Shown piece after piece: positions 9,618 to 21,733 of a stretch of 64,000 nucleotides of DNA; within the stretch, counting starts at the first letter, position 1, and each line of letters begins with the position of its first letter. The stretch is from Grammothele lineata (lineage: Eukaryota; Basidiomycota; Agaricomycetes; Polyporales; Polyporaceae), in assembly GCA_002150815.3 (NCBI GenBank), contig NDFF03000001.1, forward strand, positions 868,001 to 932,000, written 5' to 3'. A program made the position numbers and the translations under genes. A model generated the notes under the pieces. It saw nothing but the letters and a program-made list of their open reading frames with translations, was not told the origin of the DNA and made no database searches.

Positions 9618-12600
9618 GGTTGAGTCGGAGCCTGAATACAAGAACAAAGAGACAGAGAACAAAGATTCTATGATGATGAGCGCGAGGCTACTCTACTCCG
9701 GTCCGAGAACTACTTCGTCACATGACAGTGAGTAAGTGTGGCGCGGAGAGAGACGTGCACGACGTACGTTGGCCTGATTGAAGTTCGATGAGAGTCGAGC
9801 CCATACACTACCCCGCAATTGCGGCGCGCGCTGAGCATGTGGCGATGTTAACGGCTGCCCGACACCGCGACAGCGGGGGCGTTTTGCTTCTGACGAGGAG
9901 TCACAGTCAGCGGAGTGCACTGGTGACTTCGGACGGTGCCTACTTGTCAAGGATCCGACGTGGAAGTAAGATCGGTTCCGGTCGGGCCAATCTCGAGGGC
10001 ACAGGCGGAATGGGGTGGAAGCGGCATTGAAATGCCCAAGACCACTAGACGGACTGGTTTCACGGCGGTGTGGGCCCAAAGCTTGACGTCCAGGTAGCAA
10101 AAAGCCACGGAAATACGAACCGGCAAGGCGATCTCGTCATCGGAGGCTGCGCGCGCTGGGATCGTTCCGCTGGCCTCGGATTTCCGCACCGGATGACGCT
10201 CGTACGGATCGCGTTCGCGATTGGAAAAAGGCATGCTGAGACGCCCTTCGGAAGGCTCGCGCCACACACTCGCCGGAGGACGGATTGCAAGGAACGCGCT
10301 GGGTTTACGCTAGTAGTGTATCGGGGAGTTTCAAGTTGTACCGTAGTACGGGGCGGCGTAGTGGCACGGCGCCACCACACATAGTATTGCCTCCTGTGGG
10401 GCCCTTGCGAGGACCGTTTGCTAAGTTCTCCCCGTCGGCCGAAACAGGGAAGCCGAAGACCGAGGTCGAATGTGAACGGTGCAAGAGTCGAAGTCAAACT
10501 CTGAGATCCGCGCAGCTCGCGGACCCCACCTGCGTGTTTCCGGTACGGCGCAAACAAGCCGTAAACCCCCTCTAAGTCGCTTCGTTCCATCCTTCACACC
10601 ACAACCCACGGTGGTCAACATAATGCCAGACTTCACGTCATGACAGTGTCGACTCGCTCCAGAGGCCTGTTGACCTTCTTCCAGGCATTGATGATCCTTG
10701 CTCCGCCGCGCACAGGCCTCTACGGACGGCAAGTTTGGCTTGCACCCAGTTGGAGGGGTGGGTTCCCGTCAGCAGACACTACCGCCGGATGCTCCCACAT
10801 CCATCGCTTCAGAGCCTCGCTGGCAGCGCAGGCGGCTTCTTCCACCGGATGGGACAACCTACGAGCGCACAGCTTAGGGCATCGGTACGCTGAATGCGCC
10901 CGCTATGCCAAGTACATCTCTCCCATCCCCTCTGTTTTTTTGTGAAAACATGTTGACAGTCCCCGCCGGAGGTCCCGCCGCTAAACGAGACTTGGAGGGG
11001 ATAGTAGGCTGCTCCGCATTCAAGTTGCTGACGCGTAAGTGAGTAACTCTCTTGCTGCTCCGCAGGTCCTGATTTGTACTGCGGTATTTGGCGTGACTCG
11101 GACAGTTAGTCCAGTTTTGCAGGTTTCCTCGCCTTCAGCAAGACGGCGGCAGTTTTCATATGTGTGTGGTCTTGCGTCAGAAGCTGAGCGCCCGGCGTAG
11201 AATTTCCGGACGTCCTCTGCCACTGATCTACATTCAAATCGGAGCCATCATCCGAACGCGGATGGAGAAAATCCAGTGGCAGAGATCCGGGCAGTTGGGG
11301 GAGCAGATTGGAGACCTATGCTCCTGCTGGAGGACAGCAAACACGCACATGTTCTGTGCGGGCCAGTAATTGTTAGACAAATTCGGTGGACCGACTCGGA
11401 GCGTCCTACAAGTCCCCTGAGAGCCCCGCTGATCGTAGGGTGGTCCGCTCAATCCGTAGCCGGATTAGATGACGCCGTCTCCGGATGGGTATTCCGACTC
11501 GATCAGTTCCCATGTCCGCACCGGGGTCCTCCTGCAGCGGAAAGGAGAGGATGCCACCGGTCAGACCACACGGCGACCCCGGCGCATATCAAGCGACGGT
11601 CCACGCACCGTAAAATTTTCAAAGCGGGCCTTTGTAGATCAGGTTTATCACATATAGGGCCCCAACCCAACGGCCGCAACAACACACCACAGGACGCTAA
11701 CGCCGTCTCCCAGTCGAACGCTTTGTACCCCCTCCTTTTCTTGGTTTCAGAGGTAAAAGCCGTACTGCCCAACTTACTAATTCGGAGCTGTCACAGGCCT
11801 GCCAGTGCGCTGTCCCCAGCTTATTTCTCTTCGCTTATCTCAAACTCTCAAACTCGTACCGTAGCGAGAGCCTGGCGGTCAACCAGCTCCTCATGATCAC
11901 GTGCGTAGTCTAGAGAATGAACTGACCGAAATTCATCGGCCGAGTGTCATGGGCCTGGCCACCCTCCTGGGTAGATTCGATGCGCACTGTATCTTGCAAG
12001 GCGCTAGCAGTTGAATGGGCAGCGTTCGGCATGTTGATACACAAGGATATAATATGCTGAGATCTGGCCCCCATATCAACGGTTTCAGAATCATCGGCTA
12101 CATTCCGGCCGGATATGTAGAGCCGTGAATGCCATTCATCCCGGCCGGGCCACTGACGCTGTTTACTCTGTTGGCCCCGACCGGAGTGTTTATTGCGTGG
12201 GACAAACGGCGTGTGATGTTGTCTTCAAAGCAAGAGTATTACAATGTACTGTCATTAATTCTTATATCAACTAATCTTATGTAATGACATCCGGTCGGAC
12301 AGGGAATGTGAGTATTGGAAAAAACCGGCCGGCGGGCGGGCCACAGTAAGCATGGGCGTTTGTCACGTCCGGGTACACAGTAAGTGTGCAGTATCCTGGC
12401 GCCACTATGTGCCTCTTCCTCCCAACATCATTTCCAGTCTGGGTGAGAAGGCTACATTCCACATCCGGGTGCGCCGCTCTCGTTGGTTCCGGCACGACAC
12501 GATGTCCAAAGATTACTCACGACTCGTGTAACGTGATTGCAATAGTTCGCCGGCCATACGAGTCATGCACGCCAAGCTCGGGTAAAGATCACCAAAGGCG

Positions 12601-13549
12601 GTATGGGGTCATGCTTCGCGCGCGAGCTGGAGCGATATATCGTACGTGACGTCTAATTGAGCTTGTTCGCCGGTTTCCCGTCGTGTTGACTATGCCCGCG
12701 CAGGACATCCTACGTAAAGAAGGCTTCGAATACGAGTTAGATAATCTGGTCCTCCTCTTCATAATCAGAACTCGGCGTTCGAGTTTCCTCGCGTATTTTG
12801 CGTTGAAATCGCGGATCGTGTAGCTGTCGAGATGTGCTTTTCCTCGCACACCTTGTTCGTATTCCTCTCTCGCATTCAGTAACCCTCTCGTATATCCTTT
12901 CGTATACCCCTTCTGTGCAGCACCTCTCTCACGTCCTCCTTGTGTTTGGCCTCTCACTTTCGGACTTCGTATCGGATCATGGACTTTCTCAATCCGTTTA
13001 CCTCGTTTCAGTTGCATTGTTCACTTCGATGATTCCACTTTCACTCGTCTCTCGCTCGCCTGTGTTTCCAGTTGCACTGATTTGTGTCCTTACGCCTTCA
13101 GTCGTTCGTTTCAAGATTGTTTGTTCAGGATCATAATCCACGCATTGTGTCTATTTGAGTTTCGAAGATATGACCAGCACAGTGGGTCTAAAGAGCGTCG
13201 CGAGCAAGATCTTACCTACGGAAGATCACCACATTCTATTTGGTTTGCCCACTTGCCACCTACACTGTTTGTTTCTCGACCCCGTTTACCCCTACTAACG
13301 TAGAGCATCTTTCATCAGGGATAGTGGCCATTGAGCATGTGGCAAATTTGCTGTAGAAATCGTAACAAGGTAGAAGACGCTTGGTTGAATGAACTACGGC
13401 ATTATATAGAAGATCATCCAAGGGATGAGATGGTAACACGTTTACGTGATGCTACTACTATACACGGTCTCCGAGTCGACACATCACCAGCTCATTGCCG
13501 TACGGCTACCCGGGGAGTGGAAGCCAAAGAAAAACCCGCATGAGTTTGC
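9618..13549. other. Gene-poor stretch with a repeat fragment
   Basis: Apart from dispersed-repeat copy B (12337-12382), I recognise nothing. Frames of 60-200 codons occur on both strands but lack motifs and splice-consistent continuations. Several CCGGCCGG-type palindromes lie at 12100-12340 beside the repeat. The segment 12830-13130 is pyrimidine-rich. It may hold decayed mobile elements. Confidence 0.45.
12337..12382 (-). repeat. Dispersed repeat, copy B
   Basis: Inverted relative of 6552-6597. On the minus strand it carries the same GTGACAAACGCCCATG core (12351-12366), then TTACTGTGGCCCG. The two copies are about 5.8 kb apart and diverged. Confidence 0.55.
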
Positions 13550-14865
13550 CTACAAGAGACCAAAGATACGAAGGAGGACGGAAAGCGCGGCGAGTCCGAT
13601 AGACAACAGGAACCAGTCGGACAAAGACAAAGATAACAAGGTACACGCATCCCGACGAGAGGCCTTCCTTTGCTTGATGGTAGGACGGGAACGAGGAGCT
13701 AGAGCCTGAGTGCCAGAGCCTAGGGTAGTAAGAGCGGGGTAGATGTTGCCAGTGGAAGACCTCGGCGTCGACAGACTGGTGGTAGGATCGTCAGGGGAGC
13801 TGTGGACCGAAAGGCTCCTAGAACGGGAGATGCGGGGGTGAGGTGTCGCATGATAGCCACGAGTGAGGCGGAAGCCCGCGTCGACCGTCCAGGTGGGGGG
13901 AGTATGGCCAGGGTTCGATCTAGAAGGGGGCAACGAGCCACGAGCCGCGGAACGGGGAGCAGGCGTAGGCGGAAGCGACCGCGACGTTCTGCAAGGAGTG
14001 TTTGCTGGGCCGTCGGGGTCCTTAGGTAGAGGAGCTCTTCCGCGAGTGGTCTCAGATCGTTGTCGTACAGAGGACGAGTCGCCATAGGGTCGCAAGCTCA
14101 ACGCTGAGCGTGCAGGGCGCAGCCAGTGTGGGGGAGGAACCTAAAGACAAAGATGAGCAAGACGACGCAGACAACAGAGTCGCGACGTACCTTGCCCGGG
14201 GATTCGTACGCGGAGGCTGGGAGAACTAAGGGAGGGGGGATGCTCTTCCCAGCTTTGTTCCCAACCCGGTCTGTCCAACGTACGTTACGACCCTCCGAGC
14301 CGCGATCTTCGTCAATTTCGCCTCCGTCTTCATTCTTATCTTCCGCTTCATCGTCTTCGGATATAAGCGCATTACGAGACTGTGCGACGCCCTTCTCTCG
14401 ACTTGCTAGTACGGTGGCAGTGGCCGCGTTGGACGGCGGGGTGACGTCCTCGAGCGGCGAGCGGGGCACAGGTTGAATGTACAACGTGTGCCTACGACGG
14501 GAGGTACGCTTGCAGTCTTCAACCCGAAGTCGAGGCGTGACAGAGGGAAGGGTTGTAACGCCTCGAGCAGGAGCTGGCTCGACAACCTCGACTTCAAATT
14601 GGGTGCGAATGCTAGCCCGTGCTCGCGCCGGCCGTGTCGCGTCGCCGTGTCGCGCTACGTTGCGTCCCCGAGAGGCATTCTCCTTGTCACGGCCGTGGTC
14701 ATCGTCGGGGTCCACGAGGCCAGGGTGACGCGTGCGGTTCGTCTCGCGGGTGCCGTACGAGTGCCGCGGGGGCGACTCTAGTCCCTCGCCGCTGTTGGCG
14801 CGGGCTCTAGGAGGGGCCGGGCGGGCGCGCCCACTCCTGCTTTTGGCGTGTATCTGGAGAGACAT
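13550..14865 (-). CDS. Uncharacterised protein, probable C-terminal membrane anchor
   Basis: A 421-residue product from exons 14191-14865 and 13550-14140, joined by a 50-bp GT-AG intron in phase 0. The start is the first in-frame ATG at 14865. Almost the whole protein looks disordered: basic and Pro/Ser/Arg-rich, with an acidic patch near residue 180 (SEDDEAEDKNEDGGE). The last ~20 residues, after SLSDW, are an uninterrupted hydrophobic segment (FLLSIGLAALSVLLRIFGLL) that ends the protein. That is the layout of a tail-anchored protein inserted after translation into ER, nuclear or mitochondrial outer membrane. There is no signal peptide and no domain I recognise. Coding status rests on the matched splice phase and the terminal segment; function is unknown. 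Confidence 0.65.
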
Positions 14866-15296
14866 AATGGAGGAGAGAGGAGGTGTGGATTTCGCGAGGA
14901 GATGGGCGTCGTTGTTCAACGTTCAACGTTCCACGTTCCACATTCGACGTGACGGTGTGGCGGGTCGGGATGGTTTGCGTGCATCACACCTACTTCGGGA
15001 TTTCCCGTTCAGGTACCCCGCGCCAACAAGTAAGCGAGCTTTCATCGAAATTTCATCCTCCGCGTCGATGGGCAAGTCACGATGAAGTGCTAACGTGTCT
15101 AGATTGGCTGACGACTCCCGGTATACTACGATCCCCTGACACATCATACACAATGTGGCTAGACTATGCGAGGTTACGCTCGCTGTACATACCTCTGCTT
15201 ATTATGAAGAGGTCACGTCCCGATAGCTATACTTTTCTTCTTGGTCGAGTTTACGCCGCCCACACCTATCCCACCATCGTCGGGGGTCATACTGGG
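14866..15296. other. Intergenic, short tandem repeat
   Basis: The 431 bp between two minus-strand genes, holding the upstream region of the tail-anchored gene. GTTCAACGTT is repeated with variants at about 14911-14950. No gene is seen. Confidence 0.5.
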
Positions 15297-17172
15297 TCAT
15301 GACACCTCGCTGTTCGCCACCATGCTCCCGTTCTCCGGTTTCTCCGAGATCGCAGGGAGCGCCGGCTCGACTGCCCCACTCCCTGCCCCGGCACGTGGCG
15401 CGAGCTGGCTGTCGGGTACGCCATGACGGTCTCCTGCAGCGACGGACGGGTCCGAGTCGACGAGCTTGCCCCCAATCTTGTATGGCGGGGTCCAGTCCGT
15501 GTAGTCTCTGCGGACCTCGATGTAGTCCGTCGCGAACTCGCCAATCTGTGCTCATTATCAGCCCGTAGCCCGGGAGAAGGAAGCGAGACACAAAAGGGAA
15601 CGCACCTCGCCATCATCCATACCCAGCGTCTCCTCTTCTACCGACGCGCGGAGGTGCAGCCCGGGGACGAGCGCGACGAACTTGCAGATGGCCGCGGTTA
15701 CGGTGAACGCGTACGCGGTGCACGCGACGATGTACGCGAATTGGATGTAGAGCTGCTTCCAGTTGTGGTTGAGCCAGCCCCCGGGCGCGGACGTGTTCAC
15801 GCCGTCGAGCGCGATGATCTCGTGGTCTGCGAAGAAGGCATTGAAGAGGAGGCCGAGCATGCCGCCGATGGCGTGCTCGGCGCATAGGTCTATAAATGTG
15901 ACATGCAGGGTCAGGGATATGGCTAGACTGCGAAAAGTGTTAGCTTACTGACCCAGTGCGTCATCGATCTTAAGGAGGAACTTTACTAGAACGCTAGAAG
16001 TCAGTACCAATATTAGCAAAGAGAGCGCTTGAAAACATACGCTTGGTGCTATAGTTTGCCACAGCGCCCACAACGATACCCATGATCAACGCCGCCCACT
16101 GGGGTATGTACCCGCTCGCGGGCGTGGCCGCCACGAGCCCCGCGATCGTTCCAGAGCAAAACCCGACCATGGACCACTTCCTCTCCAGCCTAAAGTCGAG
16201 CACGCACCACACGATGCCGCTCATGGCCGCGGCGATCATCGAGTTCCAGATGGCGAGCACGGCGCGGAGGTTCGCGCCGAAGGCGGAGCCGCCGTTGAAG
16301 CCTAGCCAGCCGAACCAGAGCACGAACGTGCCGAGGGCGACGAGGGAGACGTTGTGCGGGCGGAAGTTGCGCAGCTCGCGCTCGCTCCGCCGCCCGAGCA
16401 CCCAGGAGTAGGCGAGCCCGGATATGCCGCTCCCGATCTCGACCGGGCCGCCGCCTGTTGCACGTGCGCGCGCAAGGGAAAGCGAAGTCAGAGAAGGAAC
16501 GCACGAGGAAAGAGGGAGCTTACCCGCGTAGTCGAGTACGCCCCACTTGAAGCCCCAGCCGTTGACAGACCACGCCCAACACGCGATGGGACAGTAAACG
16601 AGAGTCATCCAGATGAAGGTGAATACCATGGCAGGAAGGACGCGGCCGCGCTCTGCGAGGGCACCCATGAGGATGGCGACGGTGACGCACGCGAACTCCA
16701 TCTGGTAGAAGGCGTAAAGGAGCTCGGGAACGAGGGGCGAGCCGGGGCTGGGGTCGCCGAGGACCTTGCGGAGGGCGAAGCTGCGGAGGTCGCCGATGTA
16801 GCCGTTGGTTGCAGTGGGCGAGAAGGCGAGGGAGTAGCCCCAGAACCACCATTGGAAGATGACCACGGCGTTGCTCGCCGCGACGGCCCAAACGAGGGAG
16901 AGTGCACTCTTCCGCCGGGAGAGACCGGAGTACAGGAAGGCTTGTGGAAGGGAGGATGTGTTCGTCTATGCGCTCTTAACGGAAGAGAGGAGGACTGACC
17001 GACTCCGGGTACCATGAAGAAGACGAGAATGCCGCATACCGCGATGAAAGAGACGTCGCCGCCATCGAACCTGAGAAGAGGGCGCTTCTTCGCATCGAAG
17101 GTACGGGGAGCAGACAACATATATAGGCACTCACTGGCTATTCGCGTCGCCTGTTGCGCGCGCAGACGACAT
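15297..17172 (-). CDS. Ammonium transporter, Mep/Amt family
   Basis: Plasma-membrane ammonium channel/transporter for nitrogen uptake. Seven exons (minus): 17135-17172, 17000-17070, 16524-16940, 16041-16454, 15953-15985, 15606-15889 and 15297-15545, all with matching phases, give 501 residues, normal for fungal Mep proteins. The start is MSSARATG; exon 1 joins so that the first helix reads FDGGDVSFIAVCGILVFFMV. The family signature DYAGGGPVEIGSGISGL and the fungal ATK/LKFLLKIDD segment are present, and about 11 membrane segments can be traced. At the twin-histidine site the first position is Glu181 and the second is His330 (in AEHAIGGML). Glu at the first position marks the Mep1/Mep3 type rather than the Mep2 sensor type. 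The cytosolic tail is Pro/Glu/Ser-rich. Intron 3 (16455-16523) is in frame and stop-free. Confidence 0.93.
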
Positions 17173-18720
17173 AAGCTCGAGACGGATGTGGTGGACGGAA
17201 GGCGCAAGAACTCACGGGACGCGATGCTGGCCGGCCCCGAGAGAGGCGAACGGAGGCGCGAAAAAGTGTGGCCAGCCGCCGCCATGGCCTTTCAGATGCT
17301 AGCGGACGGGGTCGGTTGTCGTGTGCAGGGTTTCGCTTCGCGCTGGTTAGCAGACGGCGAGGCCTGGGGACATAGGGCGAACCGCAAGCGGGGGCGAGAG
17401 AGCGGGGACCGGACGTGCAGTGGGGAAACCGGGGTGGGTTTGTATAGCTGTTTGTATACGCTGAAGCGAGGCGGCCGGTGCGCGGTCGGGGTCTCTGCGA
17501 CTACAGTGCGCTCGAATCATATTTACCGTTCCCCGTGGGCCTGTGGGGCCGCCGGGCGCTGGACGCGCACTCTCGAGCAGGGCCTGGGGTGAAAATTGAG
17601 TCCGCACATTCCCCGGCGTCGTCTGGACGCCATCGATGGAAAGCCGAAACGGCGCGACATTGGTCGTCCCGTCCGCTCGCGTCCTGCGTCTTTGCGCGTC
17701 CCCTCGACCACCTACCCCTTCAGGTCTCTTTGTGCAGGCAGAGGAAAGGTGACGTCGGCACTGGCTCGGTGGATATAGGGAGTGGCCAGTGGGGTCGCTG
17801 ACGAGGACGTGCTTTCGCAGGTGAGGGGCGTCTGTGCAAACGTTCGCCGTGCAGAGGAATGCGTCGCGTGACGTCGTCTCCTGATGGGACTCGGCTGCCT
17901 CCGAGATCGTCTGCAGCGCTGTGCCCGTCTTTCCTGACGCAGCAGCGGCGAATGGGCGTGTTTCTATTCCGGAACGACACCTTGCGTTGGTGGCGGGCGG
18001 TTCGCGGTGGCTGCGGCTTCTAGCAGTACGTTCGAGTCATCTTTGCTCGCCTCGCGCAACCATTGCGACACAGGCAGCTCACGAGGCTCGTTCGTGGCTT
18101 TCGTGAGACTCCTTGGCACAAACAAGAGCTATTTCTGGACCCACACTTTGATCTCCACTGATCTGTTCATGTCTGCTCGCGGGGTCCGAAGTCCGAGTCT
18201 CTCGGGAACTCAGCTCGACAGGTACACAGATCGTCCGCAGGGACGACCCTAACAGCGGCCCTGCTGCTCAAGGCTTAGGTAGCGTCGATCTCGCAGTCGG
18301 TGGGTTTTTAGTACAACAATCAGGGGGCATGCATAATGCAGAGAGACGAGGACTACATGAGGGACGCGGCAGCCGAACCGTGCAGCGATCGCCGTGCACA
18401 CAGTGCACGCCAGTGCGCGACAGCCGTACGTCCGCCGCCCGTACACAACAACTAGAACTTCATCATCATAGTGCATAATGCACGCCGCGCGTGGTGGGGC
18501 GTGACCGCGCCGTCGCGGACGGCACGGCGGGAGCGTGAGAGTCGGAGGGACATGATGTGCTGGGGTGGCGCAGGGCGGGTGAGGGCGGGGGCGAGGGGGT
18601 GGGGCATGACGAGCACTGTCCATCGCGCAACACGCTGTCAGTAAATGGCACGATAACAAAGAGGAAGCGCGACTTACGGAAGAGAGGCAGCGCGCAGAGC
18701 GACTGGACCGCTCGCGGCCG
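17173..18720. other. Intergenic, promoter side of the transporter
   Basis: About 1.5 kb upstream of the ammonium transporter. No coding chain is recognised on either strand. Frames of 60-200 codons exist because the DNA is GC-rich, but none splices consistently or shows a motif. Nitrogen-control sites may lie here; GATA-type motifs are too short to call by eye. Confidence 0.45.
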
Positions 18721-20095
18721 CTACCTGGGCCAGTACGTCGGCGTGGGCAGCCGGCTGCCGCACGACCTGGCCGAGCGCACGCTCGCGCTCGACTTGACCG
18801 ACCGCAGGCTCGCCGCGCTGCTGCTCCCCTTTCCGTTCCCGCCACTCCCGCCGCTGCCGTACCGCCGCCCGGTGAACGCGGTCGCCGTCTCGCACAGCGG
18901 GAACGGGCCCGAGATCGTCGGCCGCCCCGGCACGACGCCCTTCTTCGTCTTCGCCTTCAGCTTCGCCGGTCCGCCTGCCGGGGCGCGAGTGCGCGCCGCA
19001 CCGGAGGTTTTCGAGGAGGCCGAGGAGTAAGTCGAAGATGGGCTTGCGGAGGAGGAAGGAGAGGATGAGGAGGAGGACCCGCCAAAAAGCCACTTGAAGC
19101 TGAAGAACCCGGCCAGCCCGCGCGCCTTCTTCGGCGGCGGCGGCGACATGCACGCGGCGCCCGGCTCGCGCGCGTCGCGCTCGTCCGGGCTCTCGTAGTC
19201 GTCGTGGTAGTCGTCGTCGTCCTCTTCATAGTGGATCGTCGGCACGTCCAGGAACTTCACCGACGGCGCGCCGCGCCGCCGCGTGGTCGTCTTCACCGAC
19301 TCGTTGCTAGAGGACAGGATTGACTTGGCGGGCGCGGGTCGCGTGCGCGAGGACGCGATCGAGGACACGGACCCCGCGCGCTTGCGCGTCGTGCGCGGTG
19401 GCGAAGGCGGGGTCGCGAGGCTGCTGCTCGAGGTCGCGGTGGTGGCGGTGATGATGGTGGAGGACTTGGACACGTTCGCGTGCGGGCGGAGCCCGATGAG
19501 CCCCGCCCAGAACGACGGCGCGCACTCGTCGTCTGGCTGCGCCTGCTCAGGCGCGCGGTCGGCGGATGAGGCAGACGGCCACCCGGACGGGTAGGTGATC
19601 GCCGCGGAGACGAACGGGATCTCGGGCATGTCGTCGTACTCGGGGATGGAATCCATCGATATCTGCGAGGAAGAGGAGGCATCGCTGTCCGTGGCGGAGG
19701 GAGTGGGTGGTGTCTGGCGACAGGCGATGGCAGGTGAGGTCCGCGCTAGGGGTTTATATACAGGGCAGAATGTGCTCACCAGAGAGTATGACATCGGTAT
19801 CGGAGAGTATTGCGCAGTGTTTTTCATTATGGTGCGGTGCTTCTTTATACTCGCTCGTCACGGATATACATATGGATAGATGGACGGACAAAGACTCACA
19901 GATGAGGACGGCTCCCCTGGGGTAGTACGTGATGTTGAGCTGCCCCACGAGGACTGCGGCGGAGAGCTCGTTAAAAGGCGCTATATAGGCAGGAGCTGCA
20001 GCACTTACGTTTTCACCGCGACCAGAGTGTTGCCAATCTGCCCAGATTCGACCGTCGCACTGCGGCACAGCGTAATAGCTGCTGTGGTTCTGCAT
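18721..20095 (-). CDS. Uncharacterised Ser-rich protein
   Basis: The main exon (18721-19713) encodes about 330 residues and ends TPTYWPR-stop. Two upstream exons fit well: 20009-20095 (MQNHSSYYAVPQCDGRIWADW...) and 19900-19953. They have a GTAAGT/CAG intron and a GTGAGT donor, and phase 0 throughout gives 377 residues. The third intron would be 186 bp, or may be split by a small exon. The protein is low-complexity: Ser/Pro/Arg-rich blocks, a block with GAPSVKFLDVPTIHYEEDDDD (residues near 200-225), a hydrophobic-aromatic AGFFSFKWLF and a poly-Ser run. No catalytic motif is visible. A shorter form could start at MDSIPEYDDMPE. Coding status of the main exon is likely; the 5' structure is uncertain and function unknown. 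Confidence 0.6.
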
Positions 20096-20872
20096 GGCTG
20101 GAGGATGGACGCTGGACGAGCTCGTTCAGCGATCGTGAGGAAGAGAAGGGAGGAAAGAAAGGAGGGGATGGACAAAACTCACCCAAGCGAGGGCAGGGGG
20201 GATATGGCAAGAGGCAAGGTGCGACCCCAAGGTTCCGGTAGGTGGATCCGGGCTTTACACTACCTACACGTGCTGCCCTGCGTGCGCCTGGCAGGCGTCA
20301 GGATCCAGCACAGATAGCGAGGACTCCCGAGTCACCGGCTTCGAGCAGGCATCGTGTTCAAGGCGTGTATCAGCCGGGAGAACACGAGGCACGTGGGCCG
20401 CATCCGGATTGCCACTTGGGAGGGATTGGCAAGGAAGTCCCAGGGTGCATTTCGGACGAAGTGGACGCCACAAGGTCTTCAGGCCCTGCTCACAGGCTCT
20501 GCTCTGCTACGGAGCAGACGCGGCTGGACGGAGGACGGGAGGAGGGGCGGAATCAGAGGCGCCCGAAGCATTCGGCGTTCCGATCCTCCTTCCACCCTCG
20601 ACCGGAGAAGTGGTCCGCTCATGCGACCGATGACACGTCGGCAGATTCTTACGCTGCACGCATAGCGCGAGACAGAGATGTAGCACAGCACGATAGCAAG
20701 CTTGTTCGATAACTGCGGGCAGGACAATTGGGCATCAGAACGAGGTCCAGGGAAGCGAGGGCGCGCTGTCCTGCAGGGTCCCAGAGTGACGCAACGCACC
20801 GTAGGATATTAAAGTAAAGTAGAGAATGAGGTAAGACTACACACGATGTGGCCCATCACGGGCAATCCGCCG
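20096..20872. other. Intergenic, nothing recognised
   Basis: About 0.8 kb between the Ser-rich gene and the 3' end of mL43. Overlapping open frames on both strands lack motifs. Confidence 0.45.
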
Positions 20873-21373
20873 TCATATCCTAAACGGCTCCTCGACATGC
20901 AGCCCGCTCCAAATACCCCTTGCCGCTTCCGTTTGACTCTCAACCGACAACCGTTTGAGAGGTTTGATTTTTGCGCCCGAGGAGTCGAGCAACAGCTGCA
21001 CTTTGTTGGCAATGCCGTTGACCTCGAATCCCTTGAGCCCAATGACCTTGTCGCGGTTGTTGACTTGGGTGAAGACGCGTCAAGGGGCAGCACGTAATAA
21101 GGCAGGGGGAGACTCACTATAGTAGCCACGAATGACGGGCTCGCGATGACTCCGTTGCCTCACGACAAACTCGACATGGGGGTTCGCGCGTGCAAGCTCC
21201 TCAAGGTGATTGTGGACATAGGTGCGGAGGTTGGTGGAGGACACCCATTTGTCACAGTACTCGAAGACCACTTTGCGGACCTGGGGGATGTAAGAGACGT
21301 GTCCGTTGGCCGGCAAGGTCGTCTGGGAAGCGCGAAGGAAAGGCTTGAGGGTGGAGGCGATTTTGGACGCCAT
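20873..21373 (-). CDS. Mitochondrial ribosomal protein mL43
   Basis: Component of the large subunit of the mitochondrial ribosome, in the L51/S25/CI-B8 thioredoxin-like fold family (yeast Mrpl51). Exons 21118-21373 and 20873-21063 with a 54-bp intron in phase 1 give 148 residues, a normal length. The core runs QVRKVVFEYCDKWVSSTNLR, then FVVRQRSHREPVIRGYY, then across the splice INNRDKVIGLKGFEVNGIAN and KVQLLLDSSGAKIKPL. The N-terminus MASKIASTLKPFLRAS is basic and amphipathic, as for matrix targeting. An in-frame ATG at 21466 would add 31 residues; I prefer 21373 because the extra part is not family-like. It is divergent from the gene starting at 21734. Confidence 0.88.
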
Positions 21374-21733
21374 TGGGATGGTGGCTGCAGACCAACGTCG
21401 ACGGAGCTGCGAGCGGATCCCCGGAGTCCGGATGCTGGACGAATCAGAGCGGTCTGTGGCGGCCATCAGAGGGCGCCCTCAATCGCCCTTTCGGAGCCTA
21501 AACACCTCTAAATGACGGATCAATCGGACATTGAAATGTGGCCACTTAGCGAGGCGATTCTCCGACGGGGGACAGCGCTTGTCTCTGCCCAGCACTGCAG
21601 CGTCGACGCGACTGAATCCGCCACGGGACGCGTCGAGCAAGACGCGTTTGGATCTCCTGCTCGTCCTCGCATCCAGCCACTCGCGCGTCTTCCGCCTCAC
21701 GCGGCGTCAATCCTCGCCCACCCCTTCCTCGCC
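21374..21733. promoter_or_regulatory. Shared divergent promoter, mL43 and Q/Y-rich gene
   Basis: The start codons of the two divergent genes are 360 bp apart, so both promoters must lie here. No clear TATA box is seen. Confidence 0.5.

Noticed and set aside
10060..11896. Long frames on both strands (up to about 200 codons)
   Set aside because: They overlap one another, lack motifs, and do not splice to anything consistent.
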